The position numbers and the translations under genes were made by a program. A stretch of DNA of 64,000 nt from Flavobacteriaceae bacterium (GTDB lineage Bacteria; Bacteroidota; Bacteroidia; Flavobacteriales; Flavobacteriaceae): positions 1 to 64,000 of the forward strand of contig JAUXPJ010000010.1 of NCBI GenBank assembly GCA_030683815.1, given 5' to 3'. The notes under the pieces were generated by a model. It was not told the origin of the DNA. It made no database searches and was given only the letters and a program-made list of their open reading frames with translations. Below, piece after piece: positions 17,427-26,195 of the stretch; position 1 is the stretch's first letter; each line of letters starts with the position of its first letter.

Positions 17427-19619
17427 ATGGACAATAAAGAAATTGATTTAAGAAAGGAATTGAAAAAATATTTCGGGTTTGATCAATTTAAAGGATTACA
17501 GGAAGAGGTAGTAACCAGCATAATCGAAAATAAAAACACTTTTGTGATTATGCCTACAGGTGGCGGAAAATCATTGTGTTATCAACTTCCGGCACTTATT
17601 AAAGACGGAACAGCCATCGTTATTTCTCCTTTAATTGCCTTGATGAAAAATCAAGTAGATGCGCTTAGAGGTATTTCCACACACAGAGGTATTGCACACG
17701 TTTTGAATTCTTCTTTAACAAAATCTGAAGTAAATCAGGTAAAAAAGGATATTGAAAGTGGCATTACTAAATTGTTATATGTGGCTCCAGAATCACTTAT
17801 TAAAGAAGATTATGTCGATTTTTTACAGGATCAAAAGATCTCTTTTGTTGCCATAGATGAAGCACATTGTATTTCAGAATGGGGACATGATTTTAGACCT
17901 GAATACAGGAATTTGAAAAATATTATCAGTCAAATTCGCAACGTTCCTATAATTGCATTAACAGCTACTGCTACCGAAAAAGTACAAGAAGATATCTTAA
18001 AGAATCTTGGGATTACGGAAGCTGCCACATTTAAAGCATCGTTTAACAGACCCAATCTTTTTTATGATGTACGACCAAAAACCGCTAATGTAAACAGTGA
18101 TATCATCCGATTTGTAAAACAATATCCGGGAAAATCGGGAATTATTTATTGTTTAAGTCGGAAAAAAGTAGAAGAAATTGCGCATGTATTACAAGTTAAT
18201 GATATAAAAGCAGTTCCTTATCATGCCGGATTAGACCCAAAAACGCGTTCCAAACATCAGGATATGTTTTTGATGGAAGATGTGGACGTTGTTGTGGCTA
18301 CTATTGCCTTTGGAATGGGAATTGACAAACCGGATGTTCGATTTGTGATTCATCACGATATCCCTAAAAGCTTAGAAAGTTATTATCAAGAAACAGGAAG
18401 AGCCGGTAGAGATGGTGGTGAAGGTTATTGTTTAGCATATTATTCTTATAAGGATATTGAAAAATTAGAGAAGTTTTCTTCAGGAAAACCGGTTGCCGAG
18501 CAGGAAATTGGGTTGGCCCTTTTACAAGAAGTGATTGGTTATGCGGAAACTTCTATCAGCCGAAGAAAGTTTTTATTGCATTATTTTGGTGAAGAATTTG
18601 ACGATGTAAATGGGTTAGGAGCCAATATGGATGACAACGTTCGCAATCCGAAGCTTAAAATGGAAGCAAAAGATGACGTTAAATTATTGCTGGAAATTGT
18701 AAGAGATACCAATCAAAAATATAAACTCAAAGAGATTGTCAATACGCTGATTGGCAAGGTCAATGCCATGTTAAAATCGCACAGAACAGATGTTTTACCA
18801 TTCTTTGGGAAAGGAAAATATAAAGATGATAAATATTGGACTGCGCTGATTAGACAGGTGTTGGTTGGGAGTTACATCAGAAAAGAAATTGAACAATACG
18901 GTGTGATGAAATTGACAGAAAAAGGAGAAGCATTTATTCAACATCCAACTTCATTTAAGATGTCTGAAGACCATTCCTACGAAGAAGGAGATGAAGCTAT
19001 TATTTTAAGCTCAAAAACTACTGCAGTTTTAGATGAGTTGTTGATGAAAATGTTGAAAGACTTGCAAAAAAGTGTAGCTAAAAAATTAAATATTCCGCCT
19101 TACGTAGTTTTTCAGGAAGTTTCTCTGGAAGATATGGCGCTTAAATATCCTATAACTATTGATGAACTCAAAAGTGTACATGGAGTAGGAGAAGGGAAAG
19201 CCAAGAAATATGGAAAACCATTTGTAGAGCTCATCGCTAAATATGTAGAAGAAAATGATATTATCAGACCCGATGATTTTATATTCAAAAGTACCGGTGA
19301 AAATTCCGGCATCAAATTGTTTATCATTCAAAATACAGATCGAAAAATTCCGTTGCAAGATATTGCCAAATCTAAAGGAATCACTTTTTTAGAGTTGATT
19401 GAAGAGTTGCAACAAATTGTTTATATGGGCACCAAAGTAAATATCGATTATTGTATTGATGATTTACTGGATGAAGAACAGCAAGAAGAAATATTTAATT
19501 ATTATATGGAAGCAGAATCGGACAGAATACAAGATGCTTTAGATGAATTTAAAGGTGATTATGATGAAACTGAATTGAGGTTGATGCGCATCAAGTTCAT
19601 CAGTAAAGTAGCCAATTAA
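17427..19619 (+). CDS. recQ: RecQ-family ATP-dependent DNA helicase
   Basis: A 3'-5' helicase for recombination and replication repair. Walker A is MPTGGGKSLCYQLP (about 41-54), Walker B IDEAHCISEWGHDFR (about 144), motif III ALTATATEK, and motif VI YYQETGRAGRDGGEG. After motif VI comes SRRKFLLHYFGEEFDDVNG, where E. coli RecQ has four zinc cysteines; here none is seen, so the zinc module is altered. A winged-helix region and an HRDC domain (about 525-615) follow, then about 115 further residues. Length is 730. Confidence 0.93.
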   Translation: MDNKEIDLRKELKKYFGFDQFKGLQEEVVTSIIENKNTFVIMPTGGGKSLCYQLPALIKDGTAIVISPLIALMKNQVDALRGISTHRGIAHVLNSSLTKSEVNQVKKDIESGITKLLYVAPESLIKEDYVDFLQDQKISFVAIDEAHCISEWGHDFRPEYRNLKNIISQIRNVPIIALTATATEKVQEDILKNLGITEAATFKASFNRPNLFYDVRPKTANVNSDIIRFVKQYPGKSGIIYCLSRKKVEEIAHVLQVNDIKAVPYHAGLDPKTRSKHQDMFLMEDVDVVVATIAFGMGIDKPDVRFVIHHDIPKSLESYYQETGRAGRDGGEGYCLAYYSYKDIEKLEKFSSGKPVAEQEIGLALLQEVIGYAETSISRRKFLLHYFGEEFDDVNGLGANMDDNVRNPKLKMEAKDDVKLLLEIVRDTNQKYKLKEIVNTLIGKVNAMLKSHRTDVLPFFGKGKYKDDKYWTALIRQVLVGSYIRKEIEQYGVMKLTEKGEAFIQHPTSFKMSEDHSYEEGDEAIILSSKTTAVLDELLMKMLKDLQKSVAKKLNIPPYVVFQEVSLEDMALKYPITIDELKSVHGVGEGKAKKYGKPFVELIAKYVEENDIIRPDDFIFKSTGENSGIKLFIIQNTDRKIPLQDIAKSKGITFLELIEELQQIVYMGTKVNIDYCIDDLLDEEQQEEIFNYYMEAESDRIQDALDEFKGDYDETELRLMRIKFISKVAN

Positions 19620-19624
19620 TCCAA

Positions 19625-20302
19625 TTAATGCGCGAAGATTATTGCCAAAGTAAATCCGACCAAAATACTGATAAATTTCACCAAATTAAACTTATGGTCT
19701 TTAGAACTTTCAAAGATAATAGTGGTAGAGATATGCAATAAAACTCCGATAACCAAAGCCGTTATTTCCGTCTTGTAATTGATAATAATTGGTAAATAAG
19801 AACCGGCTAAATTACCAAGTGGAGACATGCAGGCGAACGCTGTTAAAAAAATAACAGCATATTTTTTGGGCATTTCTGAAGCTAGAAAAAAAGTTCCCAG
19901 TATAATTGAAATGGGAACATTATGTACAACAATTCCTACTAATAAAGAATGGTCGTCTAAATGAGAAAGCGGTAAACCTTCAATAAAAGCATGCAAACTT
20001 AAACTGATGAATAATACCCACGGAAAATAGGTTTCATTGTGCAAATGTACATGTCCGTGATCAGCCCCTTTCGAGAAAAAATCGAGCACTATCTGAATGA
20101 TTAATCCGAAAATTATAAATACACCAATATTTATGGTATTGGTGTCTTGAAAAACTTCGGGCAATAATTCAAGCATGATAATCGCCAATAAGTAGGCACC
20201 GCTAAAAGACAATAAAATTTGAGAAGTTTTTAATTTAGGTTTTACCAACAATACAATTAGCATCCCAACAACAACCGAAAGAAATAAAATGAAATTACTC
20301 AT
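19625..20302 (-). CDS. ZIP-family divalent metal transporter
   Basis: A 225-residue membrane protein with about seven to eight helices. HAFIEGLPLSH and VVHNVPISIILG carry the paired His/Glu and His/Asn metal-site motifs of ZIP helices 4 and 5. A His-rich stretch, GADHGHVHLHNET, sits before helix 4. Zinc or iron uptake is likely; metal identity is not readable. Its start overlaps the upstream methyltransferase stop by 4 bases, and it meets recQ tail to tail with 5 bases between. Confidence 0.87.
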   Translation of the reverse strand: MSNFILFLSVVVGMLIVLLVKPKLKTSQILLSFSGAYLLAIIMLELLPEVFQDTNTINIGVFIIFGLIIQIVLDFFSKGADHGHVHLHNETYFPWVLFISLSLHAFIEGLPLSHLDDHSLLVGIVVHNVPISIILGTFFLASEMPKKYAVIFLTAFACMSPLGNLAGSYLPIIINYKTEITALVIGVLLHISTTIIFESSKDHKFNLVKFISILVGFTLAIIFAH

Positions 20303-21027
20303 TGTACCACCAATATTAACCTATCCGAAGTTTTTACGTTAAAAGGTTCCAAGTTATAATTACCAAAAGTATGATTTAATTTAAATCCGACGATGTTTAA
20401 ATAACTGTTAATTTTAGAAAAATCAATACATTTTACTTTTTCAAAAAAGTGATGTTTTTGTCCGTTATCATCAATTTCAATACTTTTAACAATAAATCCG
20501 TTCTCCAACTTTTTAGTGATATGAAAATAAATTCCGTCAATATATTTTGTTTCTTCAGCAACTAAATTTTCAATCGCTTTTCCGATATTGATAAAATCAA
20601 TAACAGTAAAACTATTGGGTTTTAAAGCATTCTTAAAATTAGTTAAAACCTGTAAATCATCTTCATCATCATCAAAATAACCAAAACTGGTGAACAAATT
20701 GAAAACGGCATCATATTTTTTTGAAAAAGGAATTCTCATATCATGAACATCAAAAACAAGCTGTTCATTTTCAAATTTTTTAGCCGATAAAATGCTGTTT
20801 TTAGAAAGATCCAAACCGGTAACATAAAATCCTAAAGTGCTTAAATATAAGGAATGACGACCTTTTCCGCAAGGGATATCAATAATCTCAGATCCTTTTG
20901 GAATTTCTAAAAAAGAAGTTAGATTATTCATAAAAAATTGTGCTTCATCGTTATTTCTGTGTTGATATAAAATGTGATAATAAGGAGAATCAAACCAAGA
21001 AACAAACCAATCGGTGGGAGTATTCAT
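20299..21027 (-). CDS. Class I SAM-dependent methyltransferase
   Basis: A 242-residue Rossmann-fold methyltransferase. Motif I is IDIPCGKGRHSLYLS near residue 49, followed by GLDLSKNS and FDVHDMRIPF, with DAVFNLFTSFGYF as the motif IV region. The DIPCGKGRHS form is typical of small-molecule or unassigned enzymes; the substrate is unknown. ATG at 21027 is preferred because upstream codons are spacer. It is coupled by ATGA overlap to the ZIP gene. Confidence 0.87.
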   Translation of the reverse strand: MNTPTDWFVSWFDSPYYHILYQHRNNDEAQFFMNNLTSFLEIPKGSEIIDIPCGKGRHSLYLSTLGFYVTGLDLSKNSILSAKKFENEQLVFDVHDMRIPFSKKYDAVFNLFTSFGYFDDDEDDLQVLTNFKNALKPNSFTVIDFINIGKAIENLVAEETKYIDGIYFHITKKLENGFIVKSIEIDDNGQKHHFFEKVKCIDFSKINSYLNIVGFKLNHTFGNYNLEPFNVKTSDRLILVVQ

Positions 21028-21043
21028 ACACTGAGTCTTTTTG

Positions 21044-21105
21044 CAAAAATACATTTTTTTAAAAGGAAGCTTCCCATTATAAACCTAAATATTTAGTTAC
21101 TTTTG
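21044..21105. promoter_or_regulatory. Divergent -7 boxes around GGAAGCTTCC
   Basis: On the minus strand 21044-21051 reads TATTTTTG, pointing to the methyltransferase/ZIP pair; on the plus strand 21098-21105 reads TACTTTTG, pointing to the THUMP methyltransferase. The palindrome GGAAGCTTCC (21065-21074) lies between them. The -33 elements are weak on both sides. Confidence 0.5.
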
Positions 21106-21122
21106 TAGAAAATGAACAGTAG

Positions 21123-22280
21123 ATGGAAGAAAATTTTAAAATGTTGGCAACTACTTCTTTTGGATTAGAAGGTATATTAGCTGAAGAATTAAGCGCTTTA
21201 GGTGCTCAAAAAGTAACGGAAGGTGTGCGAAGTGTTTCTTTTTTTGGTGATAACGGATTTTTGTATAAAGCCAATTTATCGCTCCGTACAGCCATCAGAA
21301 TTTTAAAACCTATCCATGAATTTAAAGTCACCGATGAAGTTGATTTAGTAAAAAGTTTACAAAAAATAAAATGGGAAGATTACCTTTCGGTTGATGGTAC
21401 TTTTTCGATTAATGCTGTGGTCAATTCTAAATATTTCACCACCAATTCGCATTATATTTCCTTAAAAAGTAAAGATGCCATTGCCGATTATTTTAGACAC
21501 CAATACCATAGACGCCCCAATGTTGATATCAAAAATCCTGATTTAAAAATCCATGTTCATATTCAGCATGATAATTTAACGGTTTCTATAGATTCTTCAG
21601 GTGATTCGCTACACAAACGCGGCTACAGAACTGCTACCAATATCGCGCCGATTAACGAAGTGTTAGCGGCCGGAATGATTTTGTTATCGGGATATGATGG
21701 AAATTCTCATTTTATTGATCCGATGTGCGGTTCCGGGACCATTTTAATTGAAGCTGCGATGATTGCGCATCACATTCCGGCAAATATCAATAGAAAAGGT
21801 TTTGCTTTTGAAAAATGGGCTGATTTTGATACTAATTTATATGAGCTTATCAAACAAGCTTTGTTAAAAAAAGTAAGAAATACAGCTTATAAAATCATTG
21901 GTTATGACAAAGCCCCATCAGCCGTTTTAAAAGCCAAAGACAATATTAAAAATGCCAATTTGGATGGATTTATTATGGTAGAACAGCGCAATTTTTTTGA
22001 AACCGAAAAAGAAGTTGATGGTCCAGCAACACTTTTATTCAATCCGCCGTATGGAGAGCGATTGCAAATTGAAACAGCTCCGTTTTACAAAGAAATTGGA
22101 GATACATTAAAACATCATTATCCGGATACAACGGTTTGGTTTATCACTTCAGATTTTGAAGGATTGAAACATGTAGGATTGAGAACTTCTAAAAAAATTC
22201 CGCTTAAAAATGGTGATTTAGATTGTAAATTGGTGCGATATGATATGTATGCAGGGACTAAAAAAATTCAAAATAACTAG
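21123..22280 (+). CDS. THUMP-domain RNA methyltransferase (RlmL N-terminal/Trm-like)
   Basis: A 385-residue SAM-dependent RNA methyltransferase. A THUMP RNA-binding domain covers about residues 45-155, and DPMCGSGTILIEAAMIAHHI (about 200) is motif I. NPPYGERL (about 308) is the N6-adenine/N2-guanine type catalytic motif, so a base amino group is the likely target, probably a 23S rRNA guanine by analogy with the RlmL N-terminal half. An exact TACTTTTG -7 box lies 18 bases before the start. Confidence 0.88.
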   Translation: MEENFKMLATTSFGLEGILAEELSALGAQKVTEGVRSVSFFGDNGFLYKANLSLRTAIRILKPIHEFKVTDEVDLVKSLQKIKWEDYLSVDGTFSINAVVNSKYFTTNSHYISLKSKDAIADYFRHQYHRRPNVDIKNPDLKIHVHIQHDNLTVSIDSSGDSLHKRGYRTATNIAPINEVLAAGMILLSGYDGNSHFIDPMCGSGTILIEAAMIAHHIPANINRKGFAFEKWADFDTNLYELIKQALLKKVRNTAYKIIGYDKAPSAVLKAKDNIKNANLDGFIMVEQRNFFETEKEVDGPATLLFNPPYGERLQIETAPFYKEIGDTLKHHYPDTTVWFITSDFEGLKHVGLRTSKKIPLKNGDLDCKLVRYDMYAGTKKIQNN

Positions 22281-22382
22281 TGGTTAGATAAAAGAATAAA
22301 AACAATTGACAATTGACAATGAAAAATGAAAAATGAAAAAAAGTATTTAATGCTTAAAGCTTATTGCATATTGCTTAATGCT

Positions 22383-22410
22383 TTGAAGAAATAAATATTT
22401 TCTATCTTTC
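22383..22410 (+). promoter_or_regulatory. priA promoter
   Basis: TTG (22383-22385), a 17-base spacer and TATCTTTC (22403-22410) fit the Bacteroidota promoter with one mismatch, 14 bases before the priA ATG. The gap upstream (22281-22382) holds short direct repeats such as ACAATTG and GAAAAAT. Confidence 0.6.
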
Positions 22411-22424
22411 AGTAAATTAAACGC

Positions 22425-24866
22425 ATGTATTTTATCAATGTAATTTTTCCTTTAGCACTTCCAAGATTATATACTTATCAGGTTGATGATAAAGAAGTTA
22501 CGTTATTAAAACCCGGAATGCGTGTTGCAGTTGAGTTTGGTAAACGAAAAGTTTACACCGCTTTAGTGCATCAAATACATCAAAACCCGCCACTTAATTA
22601 TCAGGCAAAACCCATTCATCAAATTATTGATGAACAGCCGTTGGTGAATGAATTTCAATTAAAACATTGGGAGTGGGTGGCCGATTATTATATGTGTACT
22701 TTAGGTGAAGTTTTTAAAGCCGCAACACCTTCATCACTTTTGCTGGAAAGTGAAACGGTCTTGATTAAAAATAAATTGTTTAATCAAGAAGATGATTTAA
22801 ATCCGGATGAATTTCTGATTTTAGAGGCGCTTGAACATCATCAACAATTACCTATTGATAGATTATCTTCTATAATCGACGGGAAAAAGGGTTTATCGCT
22901 TATCAGACAATTGATGGAGAAAAAAGCGATTAGCTTAAAAGAAGAAATCAGTGAAATTTATCAGCCAAAACTCGAAAAATACATCAAATTACATCCACAA
23001 TGGGAAGAAGATGGTAAGTTGGTTGTTATTTTTGATTTGGTACAAAGAGCTGCTAAACAACGCGATGCTTTGATGACTTATTTTTCTATCAAATCAACCA
23101 CTCAAAAACCGATTAAATTCAAAACCCTTGCTGAATCTGCGCAATGTTCTGTTGCCGTTTTAAATGCTTTGGAAGAAAAGAATTTGTTGGAAACATATTA
23201 TATTCGAGTTGATAGAGTCCGCTATGAAAATAAGGTTGAAAAACCTAAAACTTTAAGTGATGAGCAAACGCTGGCTTTTAATGAAATTAAAAATCATTTC
23301 AATGATAAATCAGTTGTGCTTTTAAAAGGGATTACGGGTAGTGGAAAAACAGAAATCTATGTAAAACTGATTCAGGAGCAACTCGATTTAAAACAACAAA
23401 TACTTTATTTGTTACCGGAAATTGCCTTAACAACCCAAATTATCCAACGGCTCAAAAAATATTTTGGGAATAAAATAGCCGTTTATCACTCCAAATACAC
23501 GCTTAATGAAAGGGTAGAAGTTTGGAATAATGTTTTAAATCAGCAAGAATCTGCTCAAGTTGTTATTGGAGTGCGTTCTTCAATTTTCTTACCTTTTCAA
23601 AATTTGGGGCTTATTATTATCGATGAAGAACATGAGCCATCATATAAACAAATGGAACCTTCACCGCGCTATCATGCCAGAGATACTGCCATTGTTTTGG
23701 CTAAAATTCACCAAGCAAAAGTTTTATTGGGCTCTGCAACGCCATCTTTAGAAAGTTTTCAAAATACGTTGGATGATAAATTCGGATTGGTGAGCTTAAA
23801 AAATCGTTTTGGCGATGTTCAAATGCCTGAAATGGAGTTGATTAATTTAAAAGAAATGCTCCGTAAAAAACGTATGAATGGTCATTTTTCTGAGCGATTA
23901 ATTTTACTGATTAAAGAAGCTTTACATCAAAAAGAACAAATTATTTTATTTCAAAATAGAAGAGGATTTGCACCTGTATTGGCCTGTAAAACTTGTGGAG
24001 TAACACCGCAATGTGTTCAATGTGACGTAAGTTTAGCATATCATAAATTTTCCAAAGAATTGAAATGTCATTATTGCGGTTATACCCAAAAGGTGACCAA
24101 TTCTTGTGTAGCTTGTGGAAGTGAAGATGTCGTTTTTTTAGGATTTGGAACAGAGCAAATTGAACATGAAATTCAAGCTTTATTTCCGGAAGCCAAAGTG
24201 GCGCGAATGGATTATGACACCACCAAAGGAAAGCATTCTTATGAACAGATTTTAGAACAATTCCAACAACAGGAAATTGATATTTTGGTGGGTACTCAAA
24301 TGCTGTCTAAAGGATTAGATTTTGATAAAGTATCATTGGTAGGTGTTTTAAATGCCGATAGTTTATTAAATTTTCCCGATTTTAGAGCACATGAACGCAG
24401 TTATCAGCTATTGGTACAAGTAGCAGGCAGAGCAGGCAGAACCAAAAAAGGAAAAGTGTTGATACAAACCTATAATCCAACCCATGAAATTATTACCCAA
24501 GTAGCCACCAATAATTATATGGAAATGTGTCAAAATCAATTGAAAGAACGACTTCAATTTCAATATCCTCCTTTTTATAAAACGATTAATATTACCTTAA
24601 AACACAAAAATAAAATTGCGCTGGATGAAGGAACAGTCTGGTTTTCTAAAGCTTTGAAAAATACTTTTGGGAATCAGGTTTTAGGACCCACAACGCCTGT
24701 TATTTCTAAAATCAGAAATAAATACATCAAAGAATTGCTGATTAAAATTCCGGCCAATCAATCTTTACAAAAAACTAAAGCAGCTGTAAATCAGTTAAAA
24801 ACCTCCTTTTTAAGTATTGCCATATTTCGGTCTATTCAGCTCATTATTGATGTTGATTCTTATTAA
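22425..24866 (+). CDS. priA: Primosomal protein N' (replication restart helicase)
   Basis: Reloads the replicative helicase at stalled forks. The N-terminal DNA-binding domain is followed by Walker A LLKGITGSGKTEIYV (about 300), DEEHEPSYKQ, and SATPSLESF. The zinc region has eight cysteines in four pairs, CKTCG, CVQC, CHYC and CVAC (about 522-560). GTQMLSKGLDFDKV and QVAGRAGR close the helicase core. The length of 813 is normal. Confidence 0.95.
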   Translation: MYFINVIFPLALPRLYTYQVDDKEVTLLKPGMRVAVEFGKRKVYTALVHQIHQNPPLNYQAKPIHQIIDEQPLVNEFQLKHWEWVADYYMCTLGEVFKAATPSSLLLESETVLIKNKLFNQEDDLNPDEFLILEALEHHQQLPIDRLSSIIDGKKGLSLIRQLMEKKAISLKEEISEIYQPKLEKYIKLHPQWEEDGKLVVIFDLVQRAAKQRDALMTYFSIKSTTQKPIKFKTLAESAQCSVAVLNALEEKNLLETYYIRVDRVRYENKVEKPKTLSDEQTLAFNEIKNHFNDKSVVLLKGITGSGKTEIYVKLIQEQLDLKQQILYLLPEIALTTQIIQRLKKYFGNKIAVYHSKYTLNERVEVWNNVLNQQESAQVVIGVRSSIFLPFQNLGLIIIDEEHEPSYKQMEPSPRYHARDTAIVLAKIHQAKVLLGSATPSLESFQNTLDDKFGLVSLKNRFGDVQMPEMELINLKEMLRKKRMNGHFSERLILLIKEALHQKEQIILFQNRRGFAPVLACKTCGVTPQCVQCDVSLAYHKFSKELKCHYCGYTQKVTNSCVACGSEDVVFLGFGTEQIEHEIQALFPEAKVARMDYDTTKGKHSYEQILEQFQQQEIDILVGTQMLSKGLDFDKVSLVGVLNADSLLNFPDFRAHERSYQLLVQVAGRAGRTKKGKVLIQTYNPTHEIITQVATNNYMEMCQNQLKERLQFQYPPFYKTINITLKHKNKIALDEGTVWFSKALKNTFGNQVLGPTTPVISKIRNKYIKELLIKIPANQSLQKTKAAVNQLKTSFLSIAIFRSIQLIIDVDSY

Positions 24867-24886
24867 AATGAATTGCTTTTATCGAT

Positions 24887-24916
24887 TTGTTATTCAGTAA
24901 TAAAGTATTATATTTG
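24887..24916 (+). promoter_or_regulatory. rpsF operon promoter
   Basis: TTG (24887-24889), a 19-base spacer and TATATTTG (24909-24916) match the Bacteroidota consensus exactly. The leader to the rpsF ATG is predicted to be about 25-30 bases. Confidence 0.8.
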
Positions 24917-24948
24917 CACCCACAAATAATAAACTTAAAGTATTAACT

Positions 24949-25290
24949 ATGAATCGTTACGAAACTGTTTTCATTTTGAATCCCGTTTTATCTGAAACTC
25001 AGATAAAGGAAACAGTAAAGAAGTTTGAAGACTTCCTTGTTTCAAAAGGTGCCGAAATGATATCAAAAGAAGATTGGGGGCTTAAAAAATTAGCTTATCC
25101 AATCCAAAAGAAAAAAAGTGGATTTTACCACCTATTTGAATTCAACGCACCGGCAGAAGCAGTTGCTCCATTTGAGTTAGAATTCAGAAGAGATGACAGC
25201 ATTATGCGTTATTTAACTGTATCGTTAGATAAATACGCGATTGCATGGGCTGAGAAAAGAAGAGAAAGAAACAAAACCTCTAAAAACTAA
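24949..25290 (+). CDS. rpsF: 30S ribosomal protein S6
   Basis: A 113-residue S6 protein, [16 protein letters not shown] at the start and [18 protein letters not shown] in the middle, as in the family. It binds the central domain of 16S rRNA with S18, which is encoded 5 bases downstream. A consensus promoter lies upstream, so it heads the rpsF-rpsR-rplI operon. Confidence 0.97.
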   Translation: MNRYETVFILNPVLSETQIKETVKKFEDFLVSKGAEMISKEDWGLKKLAYPIQKKKSGFYHLFEFNAPAEAVAPFELEFRRDDSIMRYLTVSLDKYAIAWAEKRRERNKTSKN

Positions 25291-25295
25291 GAACT

Positions 25296-25589
25296 ATGTC
25301 ATTAGAACAACAATCAAAAGGAGGAAAACAAGGAGATGTGAGATATCTTACTCCGCTAGACATTGATACTAAAACGAATAAAAAATACTGTCGTTTTAAA
25401 AAGAATGGTATCAAATACATCGATTATAAAGATGCTGATTTCTTACTGTATTTGGTAAATGAGCAAGGTAAAATTTTACCAAGACGTTTAACCGGTACTT
25501 CATTGAAATACCAAAGAAAAGTATCTCAAGCCATTAAAAGAGCGCGTCATTTAGCTTTATTGCCATTCGTAGGAGATTTATTAAAATAA
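25296..25589 (+). CDS. rpsR: 30S ribosomal protein S18
   Basis: A 97-residue S18 protein. [18 protein letters not shown] and the basic block [20 protein letters not shown] are the family core. The N-terminal 20 residues carry extra glycine and lysine, common in Bacteroidota. It is the S6 partner and sits between rpsF and rplI. Confidence 0.97.
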   Translation: MSLEQQSKGGKQGDVRYLTPLDIDTKTNKKYCRFKKNGIKYIDYKDADFLLYLVNEQGKILPRRLTGTSLKYQRKVSQAIKRARHLALLPFVGDLLK

Positions 25590-25601
25590 GAATAAGAGAT
25601 T

Positions 25602-26054
25602 ATGGAACTGATATTAAAGAAAGACGTAGAAAATTTAGGATATAAAGACGATGTTGTTTCTGTTAAAAACGGATATGGTCGTAATTTCCTAATTCCGCAA
25701 GGAGTTGCTGTAATGGCAACAATATCTGCTAGAAAAGAATTGGCAGAAACGTTAAAACAACGTGCTTACAAAGAAACAAAATTGGTGAATGAAGCTACTG
25801 CTTTAGCCGAAGCTGTTAAAGTGTTAGAAATAAAAATTGAAGCTAAAACTGCTGATGGATCTAAATTATTTGGATCAATCAGCAATATTGATATAGCAGC
25901 AGCTATTGAAAATGCCGGCCATTCAATTGATAAAAAATCTATCAATGTTGTTGGAGGTACTGTAAAACGTATCGGAAAATATGTCGCTAAAGTAAGATTA
26001 CACAGAGAAGTTGTTTTTGATTTACCATTTGAAATTATTGTAGAAAAACAATAA
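25602..26054 (+). CDS. rplI: 50S ribosomal protein L9
   Basis: A 150-residue L9 protein with the N-terminal domain MELILKKDVENLGYKDDVV and GYGRNFLIPQGVAV, a connecting helix (about 45-75), and a C-terminal domain with DGSKLFGSI. It ends the ribosomal operon, 28 bases before a clear terminator. Confidence 0.97.
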   Translation: MELILKKDVENLGYKDDVVSVKNGYGRNFLIPQGVAVMATISARKELAETLKQRAYKETKLVNEATALAEAVKVLEIKIEAKTADGSKLFGSISNIDIAAAIENAGHSIDKKSINVVGGTVKRIGKYVAKVRLHREVVFDLPFEIIVEKQ

Positions 26055-26082
26055 TGTTAATAAGATGTTAAAAAATATAAAG

Positions 26083-26115
26083 AACTCGCACCAAAAATGC
26101 GAGTTTTTTGTTTTT
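26083..26115 (+). terminator. Rho-independent terminator of rpsF-rpsR-rplI
   Basis: AACTCGCA (26083-26090), a 7-base loop and TGCGAGTT (26098-26105) form a perfect 8-base stem followed by a T-rich run. Confidence 0.88.
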
Positions 26116-26195
26116 ATATTTGAATATTAAATTATATTTGAATTATATTAAATTAAATTAAATCAAACAACCAAATTAGTTTAAACATTTTATTT

